The position numbers and the translations under genes are program-made. From contig JAJKFJ010021585.1 of NCBI GenBank assembly GCA_027382625.1, positions 1 to 64,000 on the forward strand: 64,000 nt of DNA, read 5' to 3'. Below, piece after piece: positions 11,801 through 23,800 of this stretch. The notes under the pieces were generated by a model that saw nothing but the letters and a program-made list of their open reading frames with translations, did not search any database and was not told the origin of the DNA. Source of the stretch: Tetmemena sp. SeJ-2015 (lineage: Eukaryota > Ciliophora > Spirotrichea > Sporadotrichida > Oxytrichidae). Position 1 is the stretch's first letter. The number at the start of each line of letters is the position of its first letter.

Positions 11801-14800
11801 TAAATAGAATCATCAAGGCTTAGTCATTTAAAATTATTTATAAGTCAATACTTTATACTCCTTTTTGCATTCTTTATATAAATTATAAAATGAAGTATTT
11901 TTTGTCAGAAAAAATTATTGAGGCTAAATTAATAAATCAAAAATTGTATTTTTTGCAATTTTAGGGAGAAAATTATTGCTAAATATTTCAAACAAAAGAA
12001 AATATCGAGAAAAAAAGCCCGCCAAAATAATGCTGCAATTTATGGTGGAGCTATCTATTGCAAATACTGCAATATTACATCGTTTATTAGTAAAATAAAT
12101 TCTCTCGAATTTTAAACTTATAAAAATAAATTGGTGATACTCTTAACTAAGTAGTGGGATCTATGCTGCTAATTATAAATTATGATTTTTTAAAAATTTA
12201 ATTTAAATGGATCGTTATATATTTAGAAAATCCAATAAACAGAGCATTCTTATCTGACTTAGTGCCATTAATTTAGAATTATTTCTTTCAATTGATATAA
12301 TAAATATTATAGAAAATTTTTAAAAAACTACTTTCAACTTTGAAACTACATTTTTTATTACTTTCGTATCTTCATAATTATTTATGAGCACCAAAGTTTT
12401 ATTAATTTGCTTTTTTACAATATAATTGAAAAATTAATAACTTTATGTTTATTTAATAAAACTTTTCTGACTCTTCATCTTATGATTTTTCTCTTGGGTT
12501 CGTTTAAATTTAAATTATTAAATTTGGCAATCGGCAGGAGGAATTATATCATAGGCAATTTAATTAAAATCTGCGATTGGTTAAAATAAAAAATGGAGAG
12601 TTTGAAATTTGAGGAAGTTGAAATAATTCAAGCATCCCCTAATCTGTAGCTTATTCGATAGCAAAAAAAATTAATATTAGTTTCTTCTCTAATGATCCCT
12701 CTGGAGCGAGATATGTTGTGCTCAATCTTCATCATCGTTTTCATTTTCATTAAAATTTGTGACTCTTATATATTTTGACTGAGCACTCCTACTAAAAAAT
12801 TTCAAGGATGAAAAATTCTTAGAATTTGATGCTGAATCAAATGGCCTAGTAATTATTCAAATTGGACAGACTTGCCACTCATTCAGGCCATTTTAATTTA
12901 ATAACTAATCTAATTCTATTTTTCAATTAAATTCTCAACAATATTTATCAAAGACAATATCAGTTCAGACCCGCAGTCTATCTTTACCTTATCTTTTACA
13001 TAAAAACAGACTCCAGTCACTGTTATTAATAGAGCTGCAGGTTCATAAGTACCCTACGCGGGTTTTATTTACTTGGAGACACTTACCTCAGTTAACCTTA
13101 GCATTGACACTTTCCAAATTTATAGCTTTGGAACTCTAGATTCTACAAAAATTGGTGGCTTAATTCAAATAGTTAACCCACTGAGAGAGATAAATAATAT
13201 TTAATGCTTATTAATTTTTACTTTATCAGATTGACAGAGCTTAAACATCTTCGCTCTATATTTTATCTTTGTATGTCTCAGTGTCCATCATTAATTCACT
13301 CTTTAAAGCTATAGACTTAAAATCTGCAGGAGGCATAATTTATATCCCTGAGTATTATGCCTTCAGTAATATCTCTATTCAGAGTAGCAACTTTATATCT
13401 TTCAATACTGGCACTTAAATCAAGCAAGGTGGTCTCTTCCTACAAGCAACGAGAAATAACAGCTTTGGAATATTTTATTATTTTATGTCAGCTTATATGT
13501 GTAAACATCAATAGTTTAAAATGTCTCAATATATGGTGAGGGAGGCCTGTTAATAGTTAAATTAAATATATTAATGATGGTCTGTTCACTTAAATCGGAG
13601 ATGCAAATCAAATTACAATAGATTAATCTTGCCAACTTACTCAAATAAAGACTTTAGGCCTTGGAGGAATTATTTACTCTGTTGCTTAAATCAATCATAA
13701 GATTCTTTTGAAATCTTTGACTATAGATACTTTACAAAGTTCTGCAGCGGCAGGATTCTTATATGTGGAAGGCGGAGACAGTTTAGATTTGCGCACAAAT
13801 AATTTAACAGTAAAGAACTTGTAGTGTCAAGGAGATGGCTGTTTCATGTATGCAGAATCTGTCTAGTCTGTCACTATGGACATCGAAGTCACTTCTGTAA
13901 AATATTTAAACTCAGTTTAAGGAAGTTTAAAAAAGTGGTATTAATTTATTAAAAGTAATATCTAAATTTAAACTGGTCAAACATGTAGTATTTGTTTATA
14001 TTTTAAAAGCTAAAATGAATTTCTTAATTATCTATATTAAGTGGGGCTATGCTTTTCATTTCTAATGCGATCTAAGCTAAATTAGACATTAACTTGAAAA
14101 TATAATTAATTAAAGGAATAAATTACATGAATCAGTATTACTAAGTTAATCATTATTTATAGTCTAGATGATTGAGGCAATTTTTTCTAAGAAATGTATA
14201 CAGATTTTAATTTTTAAGTAATGAATTTTGAAATTTGACAAATATACTACCTGAAAATATGGTAGATTTACAATAAAAGCAAGAGTTAAGATTTTAATTT
14301 GATGTCTGTAGTTATGAAATGATCATATTTTGTCTATTTAAAGCATTAAATATCATCGATATTAAATGATTTAGCCTTTTAAAATTTCCATATTTATGAT
14401 ACTGAACCCTAAATTCTGGTAACTTAATTTAAACAAGAAAATTTAATATATTTAAATTATTTTTTTTATAAAGCATTAACAAAGCAGAGATGTAAATAAT
14501 TTAAATGATAAAATTGATTTATTATGTCTTATATTACAGCTGGCAATGACGGAGGTGTATTTAAAATAGAAGCTATTAGACTTATAGAAATGGATATAGA
14601 CAACTAAAGCTTTTTTAGCAATATTTATTCTGGAAATTCAGGAGGGCTAATGTATTTAACTTTTAATGATAAATTAAAAAAATAATTGACTTCTCCTCAG
14701 GTAGATGTCTTTTTGAATACTCCACTTTTACAAAATATAAGCTCTGGCTAAGAGGGAGGAATGCTTTATTTGAATCTTTTGTCTTCTAATAAACAGTCCT

Positions 14801-17800
14801 CAGTCAGAATAGAATCTTGCTCTATCTTTTATTCTTTTATTAAAATCTAAGAGGTCTCATCAATTCTAGATGGATAAGTATTGAAATTGCAATTCTCTCC
14901 AGATTAAAATGACTCAACTACTTTTTTTACTCTGGAGCTTGATTCAAACTAGATTTAGTAGAGCGATTCAACTAAATCATATGTAGGATTTTTAAACTCT
15001 TAGTAAATTAAAGAGTTTTTATATGGGACGATTTCCCTGTCACCTATAGTTATCTGACTGCTAATTTATCTCAAGTTTAAGATCCAGAATTGATGCCACT
15101 TCGGACATTATTTGCTTTTGATGAGAGAGTTACTGTTGAAATAAATTCACAAAATAACTAATTTAATAATATTTATGGTCTCTCACAAAAAGGTTCAATA
15201 TTTAGACTCTATGATCAAATGATCTTAAACGATTAGTTCTCTTTCTTTAGTAATACTGCTGCAATTTTTAGGAGGCATTATTTATTGTGATGGGTGCTAA
15301 ATTAATCTTAACTAGACAACTTTTGAGAATAAATAGAAACATATTTTTGAGAATTCATTTGCTCTTGATGGAGGAGCCTTTTACTTGTTGAACTAATTCT
15401 CAGCTGATTTGATAAATGTGCATTTCTCAAATATATAGGCTTTAAATAATGGAGGATCAATTTACGCTCTATAATAACAAGATAAAGAGACACTCATTAG
15501 TTATCTAAATATCTCAGACAGCCCATAATTGATTAAGTACTATTTTTAATATTTAAGTTTTAATTATATAAATAACTCGCAAAGCCTAAATAATGGAGGC
15601 TTTATCTTTTCAAATCATCAAGCTTTAGAAATATCTATAGTAAACTCCTAAATTGATTCTTTGTGGGCAGGTTAATCTGGTGGGTCCATTTATTCTCTCT
15701 ATTTATAATTTCATATAATGTTTTAATCTAGCTGAAATCTTTGACTCTTGAGGATATTTAAATCAAGAATACCTCATCTTTTAATGGTTCTCTCGTTTAT
15801 TCAGTTTCTGAAGGATTAACATTAACAACTAAGAATGTTTATATTGACTGCTCAACAACTCTAGAAACCTACACTCAAGATTAGTTGATTGAATTGTTTA
15901 TGCTTTAAAGTCAGGAGTATTTTCTAATTTATGGAGCTTTTTTCGAAATTTATAGAGCGGATTAAATAACTTTCACCAATAAAAAAATTCTTCCTTAAAT
16001 TAATTATTCCAATAATTAAGTATCTAAGTGCTAGCAGTTTAGAGACGGCTCTGTATTCAAACTTGAAAATGTGAATAAATTTGTAGATTCTTAATCTATC
16101 TATACGCTAAACTCTGCTATATAAGGAGGAGAAAAAATATATTAAAGGAGTTGGAAGCCTTTAACAAGTCTAAAATGCGCTTTTTCTAGAAACCACATTT
16201 AAAGGTAATTTAGCTTATTCAGGAGGGAGCATACTAGTGAATGGAAACACGTCCTTGACCTTAGACTAAGTTTAGGTTTTGAGTTCTGTAGCTTATCATG
16301 ATGGTGGATTTGTTTGGTTCTCTTCTCAAGACTAATTATAAAATTAATATTAGAATATAACATTTTTTAGACTATGATGATGAGTGGTCTATTGATGATA
16401 TACAAATAAAGGGAGCAACAAGGCTTAGCGGATGCGAAACAATAGCGGGCAGCGGAGGATGCTTTTATTTGAATTCTCCAAATCTCCAATTTTATTTTTA
16501 ACTAGAACTCAATGAAGATGTTTAAGTTCAGAATTTGAAGGTGGGATCCGCAGGAGGGTTAGTCTACTCTAAGAAATCAAGCTCCATTTATTTGCATGAC
16601 ATGGCTCTAATAAGCAGCATTGTAGCTTCTCCAATGGGCGGCAGACTTATATATTCGTAATATCAAGAAACGAAAATCAAGTTACTTAATTTGAAAATTA
16701 GGTGCAGTGATTTCAATTCTAAAGATAGAGACAAGTCAGGCAGTTAAGAATAATTTGTTTCTTAATTTTTCCTTCAAAGATATTATAAAGTTATAATTAT
16801 TTTATAAATCTCAGTTTATATTTTATGAAATAAAAACAGTTACAATTAAAATATAAAATAATTAAATCAAAATTATTATATTTATTTAATTAGAAAATTC
16901 TGTAAATCTGATAGCCTTTTTAAAATAATGAAGAAATTTAGTTTATAATATAAATATAAAAAAATGAATTTTTTAGTATTTTATTTGATAAGCAGTGATT
17001 TTGATTTTAATGAAGGGGCAGTTTTCCATTTAATTGGTATGAGCTAAAATGCTTTAGTAAAAAGCTTAGATGTTTAGAATTAAATATTTATTATGTTTTT
17101 AATTGCCAAGATTCAGTACAAGGTGCTGTATTTTACTTGGAAAACACAGCTCTGGATGAATAAGGAGAGTCAATTTATGATTACTTAAACAAAATAATTT
17201 AGAAAAAAGTAAAATCGTGATTACAACGATGCTTAGTATGGAGGGTTTGTCTTTTGTAAGAATTGTCAAATATAGCTTAGTGTATTTTTGTAAAAAATTT
17301 ATAGCTATAAGACTTGAAAGCTAACTTTAATGCAGCTGTGAGTGGTGGACTATTCTATCTAGAGGATGACTTTTAAATCATAATTCAATAATATCCAAAG
17401 GCTACTAAGAATTTCGCTTTTTATAAATTCATTTTAATTAAGTATTGCTTTTGAAAGAGGGTCAATTTATTGCAACTGAGTAGAATAGGTAACTAGGCGG
17501 CTGAGTAGATAATTTAAATCCAGATATATTTTTTAATAATAAAGACAATTACTATTTCAGGTGTGATGGAGCTAGATACAAATTATAAATTATCTTAATA
17601 ATTATGCATAAAAAGAGGGAGGGCTCTTTTATATTGACTCCTAACTTGCTTAGATAAGCATTTAACTTGAAGAAATTAACATTTTTAAAAGCATATTTAA
17701 AGAGATAATTCTAAATGATTTTAAATAGTAAATAATTACAAATTTTCAATATGATTTATGCAACCAATAAGTGAATAGTGTAAATTTTAAATTTTGTATA

Positions 17801-20800
17801 TATGACGAAATTGGAAGCATTTCTAACTCAAGATCTGAGAATTTATCAGGAGGAGTTTTCTATATCAATAGAGGCTTAAGCTTAGAGCTTAAAAACATCA
17901 AAGTTTCAAACATATTCACCTCATATCTAAATAAAAAATTAATATATTTTAGCCTCAACTCTCCAAAATGGGTCATTTATCTATACTAAGGCTCAATAGA
18001 TTACTCTTTCACTTCAATCTGTCGATATTGTATGTGATCAAAATTAAGATTTATTCCTTCCAACCTAAGGTATTTCAGGGGGTGCAATATACTTTGCTAA
18101 TTCAAATTCTTAAAACTCAATTATCAGCAATAAACTTTATAATTTTTAATAGAGATTATTTAAGAATATTAATGTTCAATTTTTAGATTACCAAAGTATC
18201 ATATTGTTAAAATGCTTAATTTGGAGGAGCTATCTCTATTGTTAATACCTAAATCCAAATCCTCTAATCAATTAAGATATATATTTTAATCATCATTCCT
18301 TTATAACGATGCTAATAATTGGAGGAGCAATATTTTGTGAAAATTGTGCCTCTTACTTTTCATGATTTATTTTTTTATATTGAATACTTTAAGCAGCATA
18401 TAGTTTCAGAAAAACTAAGCCACGCAAGGGGGCTCAATAGCTTTATTTTTACTTTTGTAAACGGAATATAATCAGTATCCTTTGAGGATATTCTAATCGA
18501 GGACACTTAATTTCTTAAAAATTATTATGAACACTTTGGCTTATGGAAATGACGCAAAGGGAGGTGCGATATTTATTCAAAGTTCTCCTTTGAATCAGTA
18601 GTATCCTATTACTCTCAACAATCTTATTATAACAAAGTCCATGTCTTAAAACTAAGGAGGAGGAATCTATATAGATGCGACTAATCTTGTAATGAAAATG
18701 AAGAATATTTCAATATCCTAATCAAGTGCTTCAGAGGGTGGAGTTTATTACATTAACGCTATATAATTTCTTCAAATAGAAAGTCCAGCTACATTCTAAA
18801 ATTTCCACTCTTATACCTCTGGAGCTTTTATGACCTAAGAGGGATAAAAATCTGGCAAAATTATTATAAATGATTGAAATTCTTTTAAGCGAGCTAGATT
18901 TGATGTGCGATCCATCAGCATAATAAGCTCAACTTTTCAGCTTAAAATAACTTTCAGAGCTTTCTCTCTATTCTCTTAATGTTTAGAACTGCCAATCTAC
19001 CCTTGATGGAGGTATTTATCTTGTTCAAGATGTAGACATAATCAATGATCAGAACTCAAGATACCTCAATATATTCTCATATTCAGATGGAGGGCTTTTT
19101 ATATAAGGATTTTTTTTAATTAGAGTATTATTACTTTTACACTCATCTAATTCAAGTGCATACTTTTAAAATATTACAGTTTAGAATATAACGGCTTCCA
19201 AGGGCGCGGTCTTTTATCTAAGTGACATTAGCCCATTGAGAGTATAAGACAGTTCTTTTTTAAATCTCCATTCTACTACTTCAGGAGCATTCATTCATGC
19301 TTCTTAAAGCTACAACTTGGCATATGAAATAGGAAACTATCAAACCTACTAAATACAAGTCCAAAATATTAAAATTCAAAATTCAAAATCTGAAGGCTCA
19401 GCTGCTGGTGCTTATATGATAGCTACTATTTAAAGAGCATTTCTTTCTCAGATATTGATTTTCAAGACTTTTAAGCCCAATCTAATGGGGGATATTTTAT
19501 TTAAACAAAATTTTAAAGAATATTTTACGTCAACAAAATTAGCGATAGTGTCTTGCTTTCAACGTTGGATAAAAGTTCTAGAAATTAGATAAAGAACTTT
19601 ACTATTATCAATTCATCAACAAGCTAAGGTTCATTTCTTTATTCTGAGTCACTTTAAATGACTTTCAAATTATAAAATTCAGAAATATAATGCATTACAA
19701 ACAAATCAATGATGTCCTAATTTGGCTTGGAAAGATTGTACAAAATTGATCAACCCAATACTTTTGGAATCTACAGTATAAAACTATTAGAGTCAAGAAA
19801 TAATCAATATTCTTATTGCTTTGGATCAGGGAGTGGCGGTTTATTTAACGTTCAATATGGTGAAATAAAAATAAATTTCATGTAATAAATCTCTGACTTC
19901 AATTCTAAGATTCATCATATTTCGGCTTTCAAAGGAGGCGTTTTCTTTGGTTTTTCAGCAGTGATCAGTCTTTTTGGGACTCAGATATTTTAAGTTTATG
20001 CGTATCAAGGAGCAATTTTTTCGTTTACTGATAATGTGACTCTGACAGTTAATAGTGCATCAATTTTTGAAAATGTGGCAATTCAAGATAGTGTCATTTT
20101 ACATTCTGAAAACATTTATTTATTTTATAATTTACCTCTCTGTTAAGGAAAAGTCATCTTAAAAAATATTATTTAATTTTTTTATCCTATTCATTTGAAA
20201 ATACTCGATTTAAAAACAACTATATAACGCAAGGCGAAGCAAGTTTCTCTTTTATAGATATTATTTTCATTCAATTAAATTTGAATATTTTATCCTCTTG
20301 AGTTAAAATTAGCCTTAAGCTAAAATATTTTCCAATACGGATTAAAGAGAAATAAATCATTATAAACTAAGAAGTAAAATAATTTTTAGCATTTTAAGAC
20401 ATAATTCTTCACTGATTATATGAGAAATAAACAAAATAATAATTGATTTAGACTATAATCCATTAGCCTCTCTCAAGATATCTAATTCTTAAATCTAAAA
20501 TTTCTCATGCTCAGAAGCTCAAACCGGATAAGTTGGGCTTTTCTTCACCCCAGATATCCAAAATCTGAACATAACTAAGACTACAATTGAGAATATATTT
20601 TCTAAAGGAGTATTGCTTCTTTATTCTAACTCTCCCAATCTAATTCTAACCTTAGATTAAGTTACTCTTGTCTGTGATGAAAATTAAAATTTCTACCAAG
20701 GAAGTTTATAGGACTATCTATAGGGGCCTACTAGTTCAGAGTCATCGTCATACACTTAAAATTCAATAAGCGTCTGTTATAGGAGCATAGAAAATATATG

Positions 20801-23800
20801 TATCAAAAAGTTCCTTTTCTTAGTGCGGGATATCATAATTCAATATTCTTTTATATTTTATAATGCTATTTATCTATACAATTAGGAAAATACAAAAATT
20901 ATTTCTTTCAGCTTAAAAATATCGATCTTAGAATTTTTTTACTTCTCATACTTTAATAATTCAGTACTTTTATTAAAAATTTTAATTGTAAATAATTCGG
21001 AGGGGCATTTATGTTGAGGTAAACAAGTTTTTCTGATTCAGGTTCAACTTATTTCTAAAATGCTGCAGTTTACGGAGGAGTGATAAGTGATTCATTTTTT
21101 TAAAATATTTTATTTTATTGCTATTAACTCATAAATCCGAATAAAAAATACTAATTTCTATAGCAATTTTGCAAGAGAAGGAGGAGTTTTTCATCTAGCT
21201 ACAAACTCATTTCTTAATATCGAATCCTCAAATCTTTACAAGAACTATGCTTTCCTATAAGCAGGAGTTTTCAATATAATCACAGGTTCATATACAAACA
21301 TTTAGAAATATTTTTTAAAAACATTTTAGCTTGCGAAGTCTACTAAAACTAGGCTACTGAGAATTCTGTTCTCAACGTACTCGAATCATCCTCATCTTAA
21401 AATATTACCATTCAAAATTCTTAATTCTCCAGTATAATAATATTTAATAGGAAAATTTATTCTCTAAAGGAATATTTTTCCCTATAACTAAGCCACTATT
21501 AATACGTTCTCAATCGTTAAAGTTATTTTTAAGGAAATGTGCTAATTGAAAATAGTTAATTCAGACTAAACTTGGCAACTCAAAGAAGCAAAACCATTTT
21601 CGTTGGACTTTCTTACTTGAAAATATACAAATCAATTTTTGTGGGAGATTCGAGTTACATTGACTCTTAGGCTTAATAAATTAGTTCTGAAGACAAGACT
21701 CAAGGAACTTTCATCTATGCTATTATAAATGTTAAACTTCAAATTTATGAATCTGAATTCAGATATGGATAAGCTTAATATGGAGGAGCAATTTATAATT
21801 CATTTTGCATTTATGTGAATGGTGATTCCTCAATAGACATCTATTCTTCAAATTTCATTTAAAACTTAGCCTCTTTCCAAGGAGGTGCAATATATGCTCT
21901 AGGCTTCAAAAGTTTTGAAATTAGGGAAAAATCAAAATTTGTATCAAATCAAGCTTCAAATGAAGAAGAAAATTTTAAATGATATACTTTAAATGGAGGA
22001 GATGACATATATGTGTCTAATACTTTTTAAAGAGAATATTATTTTTACTGAAAATCAATTTAACCTTACAAAAGTGTAATTCTAAAATCCTTAAGCCTTT
22101 CTCTCTATATATGTGAGTAAAGCAGCAGTAATATTTTAAGATGTGACAATGAGGTAAATTGGGACTAAATCAAGATATCAACAATTTTAAGGATCAGCTC
22201 TCAAGTGTTTAGATTGTAAAAGCCTATAAATCAATAGATCAACCTTTGAAAATTGCAAAGGAGTTCAAGGGGGAATTATTTACATAGAAGAGACTTACTC
22301 AAATAGAGATAGCAACTATATATCGTTAATTCAGGGCTAAAATTTAGATTACAAATACTAACTAACTCTATCGGTCTTTTCTAATTCTAGAGGATAAGAA
22401 GGAGGAGCTTTGCATTTAAATAATCCTTAGAGTATCCTAATCAGTAACTGTACTTTTTCAAACAACTCAGCATAAAATTAACATGTTTAATTTATTAAGA
22501 AGGAACAGGTGGAGCTATTTATTTGGACTGTGACCCAACAGTATTAGATTGCTTAGTCTATATATCCAATTATACAAAGTTCATTGGGAATTTTGCCTCT
22601 TCAAAAGGAGGAGCAATTCATTGGGAAGAATTGGAGCCTGTGATCGACATGAAGACTGTAAAATTTGAAAATAATCAGGCCCTGTTCTACGGGAATGACA
22701 TATCTTGCTTTGTCTAAAAGATTTCAAGAATAGATGCTAATCAGTATTCTTAAGTCATGGAATCTTTCAACTTAAGAATCCTCATAAAATCTATTTTAAG
22801 ATATTAATCTTAGCTGAGATTAATTAAACAGAAAATTCAGTATCAAACCTTTAGAGTGGTGGAATTTTACCAGATTTTTACTTAAGTCTAGTGGATAAGT
22901 ACGGACAAATTGTAAAAACAGAATCTGCAAGCAAAATTGTTGTAACTATAGAAGTTGATAATCCTTTAAATATCTCCTAATATATCTACCCAGCGACGAT
23001 AGATGGAAAAAATCAATTTGAAGTTGAGTTTGGTTTAGCAGCTATAAAGCAAATGCAATTTACTGGTACCCCTGGCATGAAATATAGATTGAAACTTACT
23101 TCAACTGCCATTGACTATTCAAAGCCATCTAATAAGGAATACCTCGATTCTTTAGAAGGAAATGAAAAAGATATTGCTCTTGATATAGAAATCTAACTAA
23201 GATTATGCTAGATAGGAGAATATTTTACTCTGTCTGGATAATGCTTAACCTGCACGAGTGGGTCTAGTTATTTTTTGGAATAAATGCTATCCCCAGGTAA
23301 TTGCAAATAATGCCCTTCAGATAAAGCAGTTTGCTATGGAGGAGCATAAATTGGTCCAAAGCCTGGCTATTGGAGAAGTAGTAACATTTCTGTTAACTTT
23401 ATTAAGTGTAATTATTACTATGCATGCTTAGGAATGATAGAGCCAGATTTTAATCCTATTGGAACTTGCATGGAAGGATTTTAAGGAGTTATATGTGCAG
23501 ACTGCAAAGTTGGTTTCTCAAAATAAGGTGACTACAAATGTGCAAGATGTCCTGAGAAAAATACTTTTTTATTTACGAATTCAGTGAGGATCCTCTTTAT
23601 TTTCATAGTCATAATGCTTTTGGTCATTTTTATAGTTAGATAGACTATTCTAGGAGCAAAATAGAGCAAAGAGATATCTAATATTTTTGTGAAAATAATG
23701 ATGAATCATCTATAACTTGTCATGTTAACAGCTTCTTTCAATCTGAGTTGGCCAATATCTGTCATAAATTTCTTTCAAGGAATTTAACCAGTTTCACAAA

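Noticed and set aside
15260..15290. Short IES at the one-base slip in the N-T-A-A-I motif of gene A
   Set aside because: Only one extra base is present and no direct repeat brackets it, so it is treated as a mutation or sequence error.
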